The translations under genes were made by a program, and so were the position numbers. Under the pieces are notes generated by a model. It ran no database searches. It was not told the origin of the DNA and saw only the letters and a program-made list of their open reading frames with translations. This document shows, piece after piece, positions 11,406-22,905 of a stretch of 64,000 nt of DNA; the stretch's first letter is position 1; each line of letters opens with the position of its first letter. Source of the DNA: Callorhinus ursinus (lineage: Eukaryota > Chordata > Mammalia > Carnivora > Otariidae); contig NW_020313217.1 in NCBI RefSeq assembly GCF_003265705.1, positions 1 through 64,000 of the forward strand. The letters are read 5' to 3'.

Positions 11406-12779
11406 AGTTTGGTCCCATAAGGTGTTAGTGATATTAATCTGGCCTTAGAATCCTGTCATCAGGGCCTGGGGCGGGGTAGATTGACAAACCTTGCTGTCCA
11501 GGGTCCCACCAATCAGTACCCAGTCCTCAAGACTGAGGGCACCAGGGAGGAAAGGGTCTCTTTCCTGGCAGTTGAATTTCCCAGGTTGTGGAAGTAGTCC
11601 AAGAGATGTTGCTTGAATTTTGTTTTGAGTTGTGTAGAAGGGCTGAGAGACTTGAGAAAAGAAGGGGTGTGGAACCGTTGGGGGGAGCAAAGTGATTATG
11701 TTTGTACATTGTGAAGCATATGGGCATATGAAGCTATGCTGGGATGGAAGGTTGAAACATCCTACATATTTTATAAGATAAAACAGATGTACTGGATGTG
11801 CTTTTTCAACAGTGTGGCTTTTTTGTTTGTTTGTTTTCTGTTTGTCATATGCTGACCCCTTTTGTTTGCCCAAGTGCAAGTAGTCTGTCTTTGTATTTTT
11901 CAGACTTTGGTGCTGTGTTTACCTGCACCCTATTGAATACAAGCCCAAATATCTGGCTTATTCAGTGTTTTAGAGAGTTCAGACAAGTTCTGTTGAAGTG
12001 CTTTTGGGAGGCAACTCTTAATAAGCAAACCTAACCAGTACCATTCTGTAAACCTTTGGGTTATACAAAATAACTGAACTTAGGGACAGCGGGGTCGGGG
12101 GGCTCGGGGGGGTGGGGTGGGTGGCGGCGGGTGGGACAGGGGCTGCTCTTCTACCCATGGCATGTGCATGTGTGTTTGTATAGATGTATCTGTTTATTTC
12201 CCTGACTTCCACCCCCTCTTTAGATTTCCTGCCTTATATGCAGATAGCAATAGCCCAATCACAAATAGTATCCAGCCCTGTCTCTACTGCTTAGCAGGGA
12301 AGGTGCAGGTGTATTTTCTACCCATAAGATGAGAGAGACCCCGTGAGTGGAGCCCTTTCTGGGGTCTCTTTGGGAGCAGCCCTACAGTGCCTGGAGGGGG
12401 ACTAGGAATCCCTGCCCCTCCTTTAGGGCCTAGGTTGCAGTCCAGGGATTTGACACACCTGGTGGCTTCCTTCTCTCCCTAGGGAACAGAAGTGAGCCCT
12501 GGGTTCTGTGTTACCCATGAGACACCCCAGAAAGGCTCTGAGAAAGCCTGAACTTCCCATGGGGCCAGTTTGTATTCAAGCTCATCCTTCCTGTGGAAGA
12601 TATTTGAGAGAATAGGAATGGGCAGGGCATGCTCACATGCTTTAAGGATCCATGCCCACTGGCAGAGGACAGGTTTTCACCACAGACCTCACAGCACAAT
12701 CCACTCAAGCCCCTGCACAAGGGGCGGTGGGTCTCCTGCACTCTCCCCCAGCAAAAACTGTCTCAAAAAAGCTGACGAG
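11406..12779. other. Non-coding sequence, no feature recognised
   Basis: Mixed-composition DNA with short simple tracts: a G-rich patch at about 12,090-12,140 and TTTG repeats near 11,817-11,840. I find no repeat family or gene I can name. Short open frames on both strands overlap each other without conserved motifs. Confidence 0.5.
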
Positions 12780-13227
12780 ATGGTGGCAGTGGAGCAGCAG
12801 AAGAAACGCACCTTCCCCACGTTCCCCTGCAGCCCCTGTGGGGACCTCGACTGGTTGTTGGATGGGTCCTTAGAGCTGTGGCTGCCGCTGTACAGCGCCC
12901 CCCAGCGGCGGAGGCTGACCCGGGTTTGATGGAGGAGGTGACATTCACTGCTGAAGCCCCTGGGCAAGGCCAGGAAGGAGGCTCCCTGGTGGAGAAGTCC
13001 CAGGGGGTTAAGACGCACCTGCAGGACACCATCCTCCTGCCAGAGATGGTGGGCAGCATAGTGGGTGTCTACAATGGCTAGACCTTCAATCAGGTAGAAA
13101 TCAAGCCCGAGAGGATTGGTCACCACCTCAGTGATGTCTCTATCACCTACAAGCCTTGGAAGCAGGGCAGCCCTTGCATAGTCATCCTGGGGCCACCCAT
13201 GCCTCCAGCTGCATCCTTCTCAAGTAG
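12780..13227 (+). pseudogene. RPS15P: RPS15 processed pseudogene
   Basis: An intronless copy of the 40S ribosomal protein S15 mRNA. From the start codon at 12,780 it encodes a relative of the S15 N-terminus (VEQQKKRTF), then [17 protein letters not shown], and in another frame EAPxxEKxxVVKTHL-like sequence, [15 protein letters not shown] and a terminal ASSCILLK followed by TAG at 13,225. The 448-base span is near the expected 438 bases for a 145-codon protein. It is dead: the frame shifts after QRRRLTR, a TAG replaces the codon after VYNG, and a codon is added near residue 16. An A-rich tail (TTAAAAATAATAAAACAAAAG) follows at 13,257-13,278, as expected for L1-mediated retroposition. A short shared AAAAGCTG before the start and after the tail may be a target-site duplication, but this is weak. 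Confidence 0.9.
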
Positions 13228-13286
13228 CCTGTTGGGCCAAAAGGGCATAGGCTTGTCTTAAAAATAATAAAACAAAAGCTGCCCTT

Positions 13287-14105
13287 AGAACCGGTGCAGT
13301 GCTGTGGCGCCTGGGTGGCTCAGAGTGTTGAGCATCTGCCTTCAGCTTAGGTCATGATCTCCAGGATCTGGAGATTCCTGGAATCGAGCCCCACGTCGTT
13401 GAGCTCCCAGCCCGGTGGCGAGTCTGCTTCTTCCTCTCCCTCTGATTCTGCCTCTCTCCCTCTGTGTACTCTCTTTCTCTCTCAAATAAATAATATATTT
13501 TTAATAATTTTTATTATGTTATGTTAGTCACCGTACAATACATCATTAGTTTTTGATGTAGTGTTCCATGATTCACTGCGTATAACATCCAGCAATTGCA
13601 CTACTGGGTATTTACCCCAAAGATACAGATGTAGTAAAAAGAAGGGTCATATGCACCCCAATTTTCATAGCAGCAATGTCCACAATAGCCAAACTGTGGA
13701 AGGAGCCGAGATACGCTTCAACGACGAATGGATGAAGAAGATGTGGTCCATTTATACAATGGAATATTGCTCAGCCATCAGAAGGATGAATTCCCAACAT
13801 TTGCATCAACATGGATGGAACTGAAGGAGATTATGCTAAGTGAAATAAGTCAAACAGAGAAGGACGATATCATATGGTTTCACTTATTTGTGGAACATAA
13901 GGAATAGCATGGAGGACATTAGGAGAAGGAAGGGAAAAATGAAAGGGGATGGGAATCGGAGGGGGAGATGAACCATGAAAGACTATGGACTTTGGGGAAT
14001 CAAACTGAGGGTTTTAGAGGGGAGGGGGTAGGGGGGATGGGTGAGCCCAGTGATGGGTATTAAATAAATCTTCAAAAGAAAAAGAAAAAGAACTGGTGCA
14101 GTGCT
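13287..14105 (+). mobile_element. Can-SINE insertion with 17 bp target-site duplication, split by L1
   Basis: A carnivore tRNA-derived SINE head begins at 13,304 (GTGGCGCCTGGGTGGCTCAG). The body with A and B box remnants and the TC-rich segment runs to about 13,500. Its A-rich tail resumes at 14,061-14,088 (AAATAAATCTTCAAAAG) after an inserted L1. Flanking duplications AGAACCGGTGCAGTGCT (13,287-13,303) and AGAACTGGTGCAGTGCT (14,089-14,105) match except for one base and enclose the whole composite. The SINE therefore landed first, about 10 bases past the RPS15 pseudogene tail, and the L1 landed in it later. Confidence 0.9.
13503..14060 (-). mobile_element. L1 3' fragment with 5' inversion (twin priming)
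   Basis: The left part (13,503-13,592) is the L1 3' terminus in minus orientation, with poly(A) read as T's at its left end. The right part (about 13,590-14,060) is the end of ORF2 plus 3' UTR in plus orientation. The inverted part ends at GGGTATTAA, and the 3' part starts at CTGGATGTTATACG. Compared with the uninverted L1 end at about 53,150-53,297, only some 24 bases are missing between them. This is the structure expected from twin-primed L1 integration. The ORF2 end includes the AATTGCACTACTGGGTATTT and ATGGAATATTGCTCAGCCAT motifs. No coding capacity remains. Confidence 0.85.
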
Positions 14106-14211
14106 TTGTAAATACAAACTTTAAGCGTTTTCTTACTTCAAGGCTTCACCCTGGCTCTGGCGATTTTCTACATTCTGTAAAAGTCTGTGTTTAGAATCTA
14201 GATGACCTCTC

Positions 14212-14662
14212 TCAACTTGATTTTATTTTTTTTGTTATGTTAATCACCATATATTACATAATTTGTTTTGGTGTAGTGTTCCATGATTCATTGTTTGTTC
14301 ATAACACCCAGTGCTCCATGCAGAACGTGCCCTCCTCAATACCCATCACCAGGCTAACCCATCCCCCCACCCTCCTCCCCTCCAGAAACCTCAGTTTGTT
14401 TTTCAGAGTCCATCATCTCTCCTGGTTCGTCTCCCCCTCTGACTTACTCCCCTTCATTCTTCCTCTCCTGCTATCCTCTTCTTTTTCTTTTTTCTTAAAA
14501 TATGTTGCGTTATTTGTTTCAGAAGTACAGATTTGTGATTCAACAGTCTTACACAATTCACAGCGCTCACCGTAGCACATATCTTCACCAATGTCCATCA
14601 TCCAGCCACCCCATCCCTCCCACCCCCGACCACTCCAGCAACCCTCATCAACTTGATTTTAT
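14212..14662 (-). mobile_element. 5'-truncated L1 3' UTR insertion with perfect 15 bp TSD
   Basis: TCAACTTGATTTTAT occurs at 14,212-14,226 and again at 14,648-14,662, flanking about 420 bases of L1 3' end in minus orientation. The poly(A) is read as T's just inside the left duplication. Typical markers are GTTATGTTAATCACC, CCCAGTGCTCCATGC and CACCCATCC-like pyrimidine-rich 3' UTR. This is a short, complete integration unit. Confidence 0.92.
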
Positions 14663-14699
14663 AATATGAGGGCCACACCAGTATGGACTCAGGGGAACT

Positions 14700-15317
14700 G
14701 GATTTACTCTCTTGCCTGAAACAACAAAGCAACTAAAAAGACACACAAGATGCATGAAATGCAGATTTCCAAGCTACATCAGGCAAAGAAGACAACCTTC
14801 CCAGACAGGAAAACACACAGCTGAGTGGAGCCCTACAGCTGCTCCAAGGTACGGCCTCCAGAGAGTTTCCAAGCAAGGCATGGGGGGAGGGGAAACTGAG
14901 AGGAGCCCAGTGGACCTCCTGGAATTGAGGACACTGAGCTGAGAGGACAGCGTCCTGGGGAGGACAGAGCTGTGGAAAGTCACCTAAGCAGAGCTGTGGA
15001 GAGGCCCTGGGGTGGCGTGCAGCGTGGTCCTGCTCAGGGCCTCCATAGGAGGCAAGGACAGCAAGTCAGTGGGCAATCATTTAAAGCCTTAGAGGGAACA
15101 GGGCCTGGCGCTCTCACAGGCAAAATGACCCCTAATCAGGAGACAGATCAATCATCTGAAAATAATCCAGAGCTGACACAGATGTGAGAACCACCAGAAA
15201 AGGACATTAAAACATTTATTATAACTGTCTTCCATCAGTTGAAAATGTTAAATAGGTAAATGGAAAAGATAAACAAGACCCTATCTATCTTTTTTAAAAG
15301 ATTATTTATTTATTTAT

Positions 15318-15355
<38 letters not shown>

Positions 15356-15600
15356 ACAAGTGGGCAGAGCGGCAGGCAGAGGGGCAGGCAGAGGGAGAAG
15401 AGAAGCAGGCTCTCTGCTGAGCAGAGAGCCCGATGTGGGGCTCTATGTGGGGCTTGATCCCAGGACGCTGGGATCAGGACCCAAACCGAAGGCAGATGCC
15501 CAACCAACTGAGCCACCCAGGTGACCCTACCTATCTTTATGAGATGAAAACTACAATGTCCAAAAGGAAATGTACTGCAAGGGATTGACAGCAATTAGAA
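14700..15600. repeat. Possible old L1 5' region, interrupted by a SINE
   Basis: This sequence resembles the 5' part of ancient mammalian L1 elements only in general character (GAGACAGATCAATCATCTGAAAAT, then TTATAACTGTCTTCCATCAG). A diverged second copy of the motif lies on the minus strand at about 25,710-25,860. The family assignment is uncertain, and no protein is maintained. Confidence 0.35.
15278..15538 (-). mobile_element. Can-SINE (minus) with 15 bp target-site duplication
   Basis: The element runs from about 15,293 to 15,523 in minus orientation. A-tail T's (TTTTTTAAAAGATTATTTATT) and a GA microsatellite of about 33 bases (15,321-15,354) lie on the left, and the tRNA-like head (ACTGAGCCACCCAGGTG) on the right. 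The flanks ACCCTATCTATCTTT (15,278-15,292) and ACCCTACCTATCTTT (15,524-15,538) differ by one base. Confidence 0.92.
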
Positions 15601-16007
15601 AATGCATAGGAAAAAATTTTGATAGCACTGTATTGAATCTGTAGATCCCTTTGAGTAGTATTGCCATATGAACTACATTCAATCTTCCAATGCATGCATC
15701 CAGCTTTTTTCCCATTAGGTCTTTAATCTCTTGCAACAATGTTTTATACTTTTCAGTGTACAAGTCTTGCTTCTCCTGGAATGAGTTTATTCCTAAATAT
15801 TTTACTGTTTTGGGTGCTATTGTAAATGGAATTGTTTTCTTAACTTCCTTCTCAGATTGTTCATTGTCAGTGCATAGAAACACAAATGACTTTTGTATAT
15901 GTGGTACCCTGGAACTTTATGGAATGAATTTATGGACTCTAATATTTTTGTGTGTGGAGTATTTGAGATTTTTCTATATTTAGGAGCATGTCGTTGGTAA
16001 ATAGAGA
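15600..16007 (-). mobile_element. L1 ORF2 fragment, degenerate
   Basis: Minus-strand fragment of the L1 reverse transcriptase region. Its reverse complement contains the FPMHFLI, MAILLKGIYRFN and KYLGINSF stretches typical of the ORF2 palm/thumb region. Frames are short. It is directly abutted on the right by a DNA transposon. Confidence 0.85.
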
Positions 16008-16009
16008 TA

Positions 16010-16342
16010 CAGGTTGATCCTTGAACAATGTGGGGTTAAGTGTGCTGAGTCTCAAGGTCAAAAATCTGTGTATAACGTTTGACTCCCCCAAAACCTAACT
16101 ACTAATAGCCTCTTGTTGACTGGAAGCCTTACTGATAACATAAAGAGTCGATTAACCCATATTTTGCAAGTTATATGTATTCTACACTGTATACTTATAG
16201 TAAAGTAAGCTAGAGAAAAGAAAGTGTTATTAAGGAGATCATAAGGAAGAGAACATACGTTTAGAGTAGTATGCTTTGTTTATAAAAAATGCATGTATAA
16301 GTGTACACATACTCTTCCAACCTGTGTTGTACAGGTCAACTG
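16010..16342. mobile_element. MER2/Tigger-type non-autonomous DNA transposon
   Basis: Terminal inverted repeats CAGGTTGATCCTTGAACAA (left) and the complement ending GTACAGGTCAACTG (right) are flanked by the TA dinucleotide on both sides (16,008-16,009 and 16,343-16,344), as expected for pogo/Tigger-class TA insertion. Internal markers include TGACTCCCCCAAAACCTAAC and TACTAATAGCCTCTTGTTGA. At about 333 bases it matches a near full-length MER2-like element and has no transposase. Confidence 0.85.
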
Positions 16343-16344
16343 TA

Positions 16345-17969
16345 GCTTTATTTCTTCCTTCCCACACTCTTTTTTCTCACTTTCAGTTTTGAAACATATT
16401 TTGGCCATGGATAGAATTCTATACCTCTGCTTTGGGCCACCCCAGGGTTTTGCCAGCAGAGAGGAGCAGTGACAATGGGAGTTTCCCTATTTTGGGTCAC
16501 CTCAGCCCCGGAGTCTTGGATCAACATCCACAGCCTAGGCCAAGGAAATAAGACTAGCGGGAGCCCTTAGTCTTTGCACACCCATTCCAATTGGAAGGAC
16601 CACAGTGTCCCCCTGAGGCCCCTGCAAGGAGGGCTCAGAGCCCTTGAGCTGTCCTCAGCAAGAGGCCAGAGCCAACCTCTCCCTCTCTCCTACCCTCCCT
16701 CCATCACTCCTACTCTCTCTCCCTCTCTCCCCCTCACACTCCAGGTTGCCTACACCCCATCATTTTGCTCCTCTTCAGCTTTCCATGTGCACCCCTTTCT
16801 CTGCCACCAGCATTCCAGGCTGAGGCCACTAAGCTGTTCTGGGTGGGGAAGCTCAGTGTTGTTCCAGGTGTTGCCTCTAGACATTTCTAAGAGGTTTGCT
16901 TGAATCTAAATCAGCTGCTAGAATAAAGGTGTTTTTTAAGAACAGCTGATGTGAAAAATCTAGGTTCCTCTAGGACTGAAGACTTAGAGTGGCAGTGGAA
17001 CTCTCAGTGCCCACCACCCCTGTGGCAGAATGCACCCTTCACCCAACATTTAGTGGGCGCCTGCTAGGTGCCAGGCTCTGCTCTGAGCAAGGGGCTGCAT
17101 GGTGAGTAGACCCTAAGTCCTGCCTCATGGATCCCTGCTCTGCAGACACAGAGAGGGTGGCATGTAGGGGCACAGGTGGTCTGGCCCCCTGCCCCTGCGT
17201 AGGGAACTCGCAGTGAGTGCGACAGGTGACATGCAGGGAAGAATGGCAATCGGAGGTCTTCAGCCCAGGAGGTTGGTCTTCATTCTTAGAAGGGCAGCTT
17301 TGGGGCTGCAAGAGCAGGTGGGGATGACCCTGGGCCCCGCTTTCCTGCATCTGAGTGCCTGCTGACTCCAGCTCAGTATCAATGTGCAGATGCGCCCAAA
17401 GAAAAGACTCAGTGTCTCAGGCCTGGGTGGGTTGGATGGGGCAAGAGGAATTTGAAATCTCTGTTCAGCTGGAGATGGCAGGGACAAGGAGTTCCTTCTC
17501 GTTCTATAATATCAACCATCAGCCTCATGTTAACTACTCTCCGTGGTGGTCAGTTGGCGCCTTTGGCTGTTACCCTTAAAGTTGGTGGCTAGAGCCCACC
17601 CCGGGGACCAAACCTACATAAGATCCATCCAGATCTTGCCAGCTGCTTTAGTGGGTCCTGCAGCCCTCACTTCTTCCCCGAATCTCCAGCCAGCTGGTGC
17701 CCCCCCCCCCGTCTTTGCCTGCTGCCCCCTGGTCTCCCTGTGCCACCTGGAGGGCTCCTCCCTTAAGTCATCTGCCGCCTGGTGGATTCCAGGGGAACTG
17801 CCGGGGCCGAAGCCTGAAGGCACAGGCACTGAATCCCTGACTCCAGCTGGGAGGTCAGAAACCAGGCTCTGAGTCACCACCTGCTGGGACTCCAGGATGT
17901 GGCCCCTCACCAGGCAGTGTTTGCCTGGAGACTCCAGGACCCATTGATGTGGGACTCTCACCTTCTATC
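16345..17969. other. Non-coding DNA with a possible ancient LINE-2 piece
   Basis: Mostly sequence I cannot name. A short stretch at about 17,040-17,165 (ACATTTAGTGGGCGCCTGC, then AGGTGCCAGGCTCTG and CCTGCCTCATGGA) resembles the 3' end of ancient LINE-2/MIR-type repeats. A 10-base C run sits near 17,701. Short open frames are on both strands without domains. Confidence 0.4.
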
Positions 17970-18392
17970 TTTTTTTTTAAATGAAATCTACATACAATAA
18001 AGTTAACCCATTGTAAAAGTACCCTACGAGGACAGAATTGTTCAGCTACTACCTAGTGTGTTTTAGAGGCTTCCTTCACCTTCCCACACTCCCTCCAGGC
18101 CCTCTGCAGACAATCTCTGCTCCCTCTTCCAGCCCCAAGCAACATCGATCAGCTTTCTGTCTCTATAGATTGCTCTTTTCTGGCCAAATTGAATAAGACA
18201 CTATGTAGCATTTTGTGACTGGTTTCTTTCACTTTAGTATAATGTTTTTGAGGTTCATCCACGCTGTAACTTGGATCAGATTTCTTTGCTTCTTATTTTG
18301 CTGGATAGAATATATATACCTTATATACTACATATATACCACATTTTGTTTGTCCATTCACTAGTTAATGGGCATTTGTGTTGTTGGTCCAC
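17970..18392 (-). mobile_element. Older L1 3' end fragment
   Basis: Minus-oriented sequence with older mammalian L1 3' motifs: AATCTACATACAATAAAGTT, CTATAGATTGCTCTTTTCTGG and ACCACATTTTGTTTGTCCATTCA. It abuts the next L1 directly. It could be an independent older element or the replaced 3' end of the element to its right. Confidence 0.7.
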
Positions 18393-21300
18393 ATATAAGT
18401 GAAACCATATGATAATTGTCTTTCTCTGCTTGACTTATTTAGCATAATCATCTCCAGTTCCATCCATGTCAATGCAAATAGTGGGTATTCATCCTTTCTG
18501 ATGGCTGAATAATATTCCATTGTATATGTTATATATGAATATGTATATAACCATGGATTATATGTATATAACCACATCTTCTTTATCCATTCATCTGTTG
18601 AAGGGCATTTCAGCTCCTTCCAGTTTGGCTATTGTGGACATTGCTGCTATGAACATTGGGGTGCATGTGCCCCTTCTTTTCACTGCATCTGTATTTTTGG
18701 GGTAAACACCTACTCATGCTATTGCTGGGTCGTAGGGTAGCTTTATTTTTAACGTCTTGAGGAACGTCCATACTGTTTTCCTGAGTGGCTGTACCAGTTT
18801 GCATTCCCAAAACAGTGTAAGAGGGTTCCCCGTTCTCCACATCCTCACCAACATTTGTTGTTTCCTGTCTTGTTAATTTTTGCCATTCTAACTGGTATTT
18901 CATTGTGGTTTTGATTTGTATTTCCCTGATGGCTAGTGATGTTGAACATTTTTTCATGGGTCTGTTAGCCGTGTGTATGTCTTCTTTGGAGAAGTGTGCG
19001 TTCATCTTCTGGCCATTTCTTGACTGGATTATTTCGTTTTGGGGGGTTGAGTTTGAGAAGTTCTTTATAGATCTTGCATACAGCCCTTTATCTGTAATGT
19101 CATTTGCACATATCTTCTCCCATTCCATGGGTTGCCTCTTAGTTTTACTGACTGTTTCCTTTGCTGTTCAGAAGATTTTATCTTAATGAAATCTCAATAG
19201 TTCATTTTTGCTTTTGTTTCCTTTGCTTTTGGAGACATGTCTTGAAAGAAGTTGCTGTGGCCAATGTCAAAGAGGTTACAGCCTGTGTTCTCCTCTAGGA
19301 TTTTGATGGATTCCTGTCTCACATTGAAGTGTTTCATCCATTTTGAGTTTATCTTTGTGTGTGGTGTAAGAGAACAGTCCACTTGCATTCTTCTGCATGT
19401 AGCTGTACAGTTTTGCTAGCACCATTTACTGAAGAGACTGTCTTTTGTCCATTGGATAGTCTTTCTGGCTTTGTCAAAGATTAGTTGACCATAGAGTTGA
19501 GGGTCCATTTCTGGGGTCTCTATTCTGTTCCATTGATCCATGTGTCTGTTTTTGTGCCAATACCATGCTGTCTTGGTGATCTCAGCTTTGTAATATAGCT
19601 TGAGGTCAGGCGTTGTGATGTCCCCAGCCTTGTTTTTCTTTTTCGACATTCCCTTGGCAATTTTTCTGGCTCCATCCAAATTTTAGGATTGTTTGTTCTG
19701 GCTCTTTGGAGGAATGCCAACGGTATCTTGATAGGAATTGCTTTGAAAGTGTAGACTGTTCTGGGCAGCAGAGACATTTTCACAATGTTTATACTTTCAA
19801 GCCATCAGCATGGAATGTTTTTCCATCTCTTCGCGTCTTCCTCAATTCCTTTCATAAGTGTTCTGTAGTTTCTAGAGTATAGATCCTCTACATCTTTGGT
19901 TAGGTTAATTCCTCCATATCTTATGATTTTTGATGCTATTGTAAATGGAATTGAATCCTTAATTTCTTTTTTCAGTTACAGTGCTAGTGTATAGCAACAC
20001 AACTGATTTCTGTGCATTGCTTTTGTATCCTGCCACGTTGTGGAATTGCTGTATGAGTCCTAATAACTTGGGGGTGGAGTCTTTTGGGTTCTCCACATAA
20101 AGGATCATGTCATCTGTGAAGAGAGAATTTGACTTCTTCTTTGCCAGTTTGAATGCCTTTTATTTCTTTTGTTGTCATTAGTTTCCTAATGGTGAAACTA
20201 ATGGTGAGAGTGAGCTTCCCTGTCGTGTTCCTGACCTTAAGGGAAAAAATCTCTCAGTTTTTCCCCATTGAGAATGGTATTCGCTGTGGGCTTTTCATAG
20301 ATGGCTTTTATGATACTGAGTTATGTTCCCTCTACCCCTGCACTTTGAAGAGTTTTAATCAAGAAAGAATGCTGTATTTTGTCAAATGCTTTCTCCGTAT
20401 CATTGAGAAGATCATATGGTTCTTGTCTTTTCTCTTATTAGTGTGCTCTATCACGTTGATTAATTTGGGAACATTGAACTACCCTTGCATCCCAGGTATA
20501 AATCCCACCTGGTCTGATAGATATTCCTTTTAATGTATTGTTGGATCCTATTGGCTAGGATCTTGGTGAGTATTTTGGCATCAGTGTTCATCAGGGATAT
20601 TGGTCTGCAATTCTCCTTTTTGATGGGGTCTTTGTCTGGCTTGGGGATCAGGGTAATGCTGGCCTCATATAACAAGTTTGGAAGTTTTCCTTATATTTCT
20701 GTTTTCTGAAACAGCCACAGTAGAAGAGGTATAATTTCTTTAAATTTTTGGTAGAATTCCTCTGGGAAGCCATCTGGCCCTGGACTCTTGTTTTTTGTGA
20801 GGTTTTAATTACTGTTTCAATTTCCTGACTGGGTATTGGTCTGTTCAGATTGTCTATTTCTTCCTGTTTCAGTCTTGGTAGTTTATAAGTTTCCCAGAAT
20901 GCATCTATCTCTTCTTGATTGCTTAATTTGTTGGCATATCGTTGCTGGTAATAATTTCTAATAATTGTTTCTATTTCCTTGATGGTAGTTGTGATTTCCT
21001 CCCTTTCATTCATGATTTCATTTAATTTGGGTCCTTTCTCTTTTCTTTTGGATAAGTTTGGCCAGTGGTTTATCTATCTTATTAATTCTTTCAGCGAACC
21101 AGCTTCTAGTTTCATTGACCTGTTTTTTTTCCCACTGTTTTTCTGGTTTCTATTTCATTGATTTCTGCTCTGATCTCGATTATTTCCTTTCTCCTGCTTG
21201 GTAAAGGTCTTTAGTTTCTGTTCTTTTTCCAGGTCCTTTAGGTGCAGGTTATTGTGTGCACTTGGAATTTTTCTAATTTTTTGATAGCGGCTTGAAAGGC

Positions 21301-22905
21301 TATGTATTTCCCTCTTAGGACCGCCTTTGTAATACGACATATGTTTTGGACCGATTTGTTTTCATTCTCATTAGTTTCCATGAATTTTTTAAGTTCTTTA
21401 ATTTCCTGGTCGACCCATTCGTTCTTTAACATGATGCCCTTTAACTTCCAAGTGCTTGAATTCCTCCCAAATTTCTTCTTGTGGTTGAGTTCCAGTTTCA
21501 GGGAATAATCTCAGTCTTTTGGTAGCTATTGAGACCTGATTTGTGACCCAGTATGTGGTCTTTTCTGGAGAAAGTTCGGTGTGCCCTCAAGAAGAAGGAG
21601 TATTTTGTTGTTTTAGGATGGAATGTTCTGTATATACCTAGGCAGTCCATCTGGTCCTATGTGTCATTCAAAGCTTTTGTTTCTTTGTTGATTTGCTTAG
21701 AAGATTAGTCCATTGTTGTGAGTAGAGTGTTAAGTCTCTTACTATTAATGTATTATTATCAATATATTTCTCTATTTTGGTTATTAGTTGGTTTATGTAA
21801 TTGCTTGCTCCCATGTAAGGGGCATAGATACTTACAATTGTTAGATCTTACTGTTGGATAGAACTTTTAAGTGGGATATATATAGGATCCCTCTACATCT
21901 CTTACTACAGTCTGGTTTAAAATCTAATTTATCTGATATGAGGATTGCTACCCCAGCTTTCTTTTGAGGTCCGTTAGTGTGGTAAATGGTTCTCCATCCC
22001 CTCACTTGCAGTCTGGAGGTGTCTTTAGGTTCAAAATGAGACTCTGGTAGACAGCATATGGCTTGGTCCCACTTTTTAAATCCAGTCTGAAACCGTGTGT
22101 CTTTTCATGGGGGCATTCAGCCCATTTACGTTAGGAGTAACTAAGTATTGAAAGATATGAATTTCGTGCCATTTTATTGCCTGTAAACTCCCTGTTTTTA
22201 TAGATTTTCTGTTTCTTTCTTGTCTATGTGACTCTTGGGTTTCTCTTCACTTATAGAATTCCCCTTAACATTTCTTGCAAAGCCTCCTTGGTGGTCACAT
22301 ATTATTTCAGTTTCTGCCTGTTCTGAAAGCTCTTTAATCTCTCTATCCATTCTGAATAACAGTCTTGCTGGGTAAGGTATTCTTGACTGTATGTTCTTTT
22401 CATTTAGTACCCTGAACATGTCTTGCCAGCCCCTTCTGGCTTGCTGGGTTTCTGTGGACAGCTCTGATGTTATTCTGATGTTCCTCCCTCTGTACCTAAG
22501 AAATCTCTTCCCCTAGCTGCTCTCAGGATAGCTTTCTTGGGTCTAAGATTGGCAAGCTTCATTATTACATCTTGGGGTGTTGATTTATTTTTATTGATTT
22601 GGGAGGGGTCCTCTCTGCCTCTTGGACAGGAATGCTTGTTTCCTTCTCCAGATTAGGGAAGTTCTCAGCTATGATTTACTCAAATACACCTTCTATTCCT
22701 TTCTATCTCTGTCCCCTTGTGGATCCCAATAATTCTGACATTGGAATGTTTCAAGACATCATTGATCTCTCTAAGTCTATATCTTCCTCAGCTTCCTTCC
22801 TTCCTATCAGCTTATATTCTAGATCACCATTTCGCTCTTCTGCCTCATTCCTCATTTACCCTAGCTGTTAGAATATCCAGTTTAGACTGCTTCTCACTCA
22901 TAGCA
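18393..22905 (-). mobile_element. Long degenerate L1 (ORF2 and part of ORF1), minus strand
   Basis: About 4.5 kb of L1 in minus orientation. The ORF2 C-terminal end is at about 18.4-19.2 kb (TMEYYSAIRKDEY, SEKKGHMHPNVHSSN). Thumb and palm pieces lie at 19.4-20.7 kb (the MKMSLLPRTVYTFKAIPIKIP region and [21 protein letters not shown] with [19 protein letters not shown]), and upstream ORF2 and linker at 20.7-22.2 kb. Sequence resembling the ORF2 5' end to ORF1 boundary continues to 22.9 kb. The reading frames are broken into pieces of at most 172 codons, so no protein is made. The 3' UTR and poly(A) are missing, and the 5' end is cut by the next L1. Confidence 0.9.

Noticed and set aside
12570..12929. 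119-codon frame covering the RPS15 start
   Set aside because: The upstream part is unrelated non-coding sequence read through in frame; only the part after 12,780 matches ribosomal protein S15.
18610..21432. L1 ORF2 pieces as functional reverse transcriptase
   Set aside because: The longest piece is 172 codons, with stops and frameshifts throughout and no 3' UTR. The element is dead.
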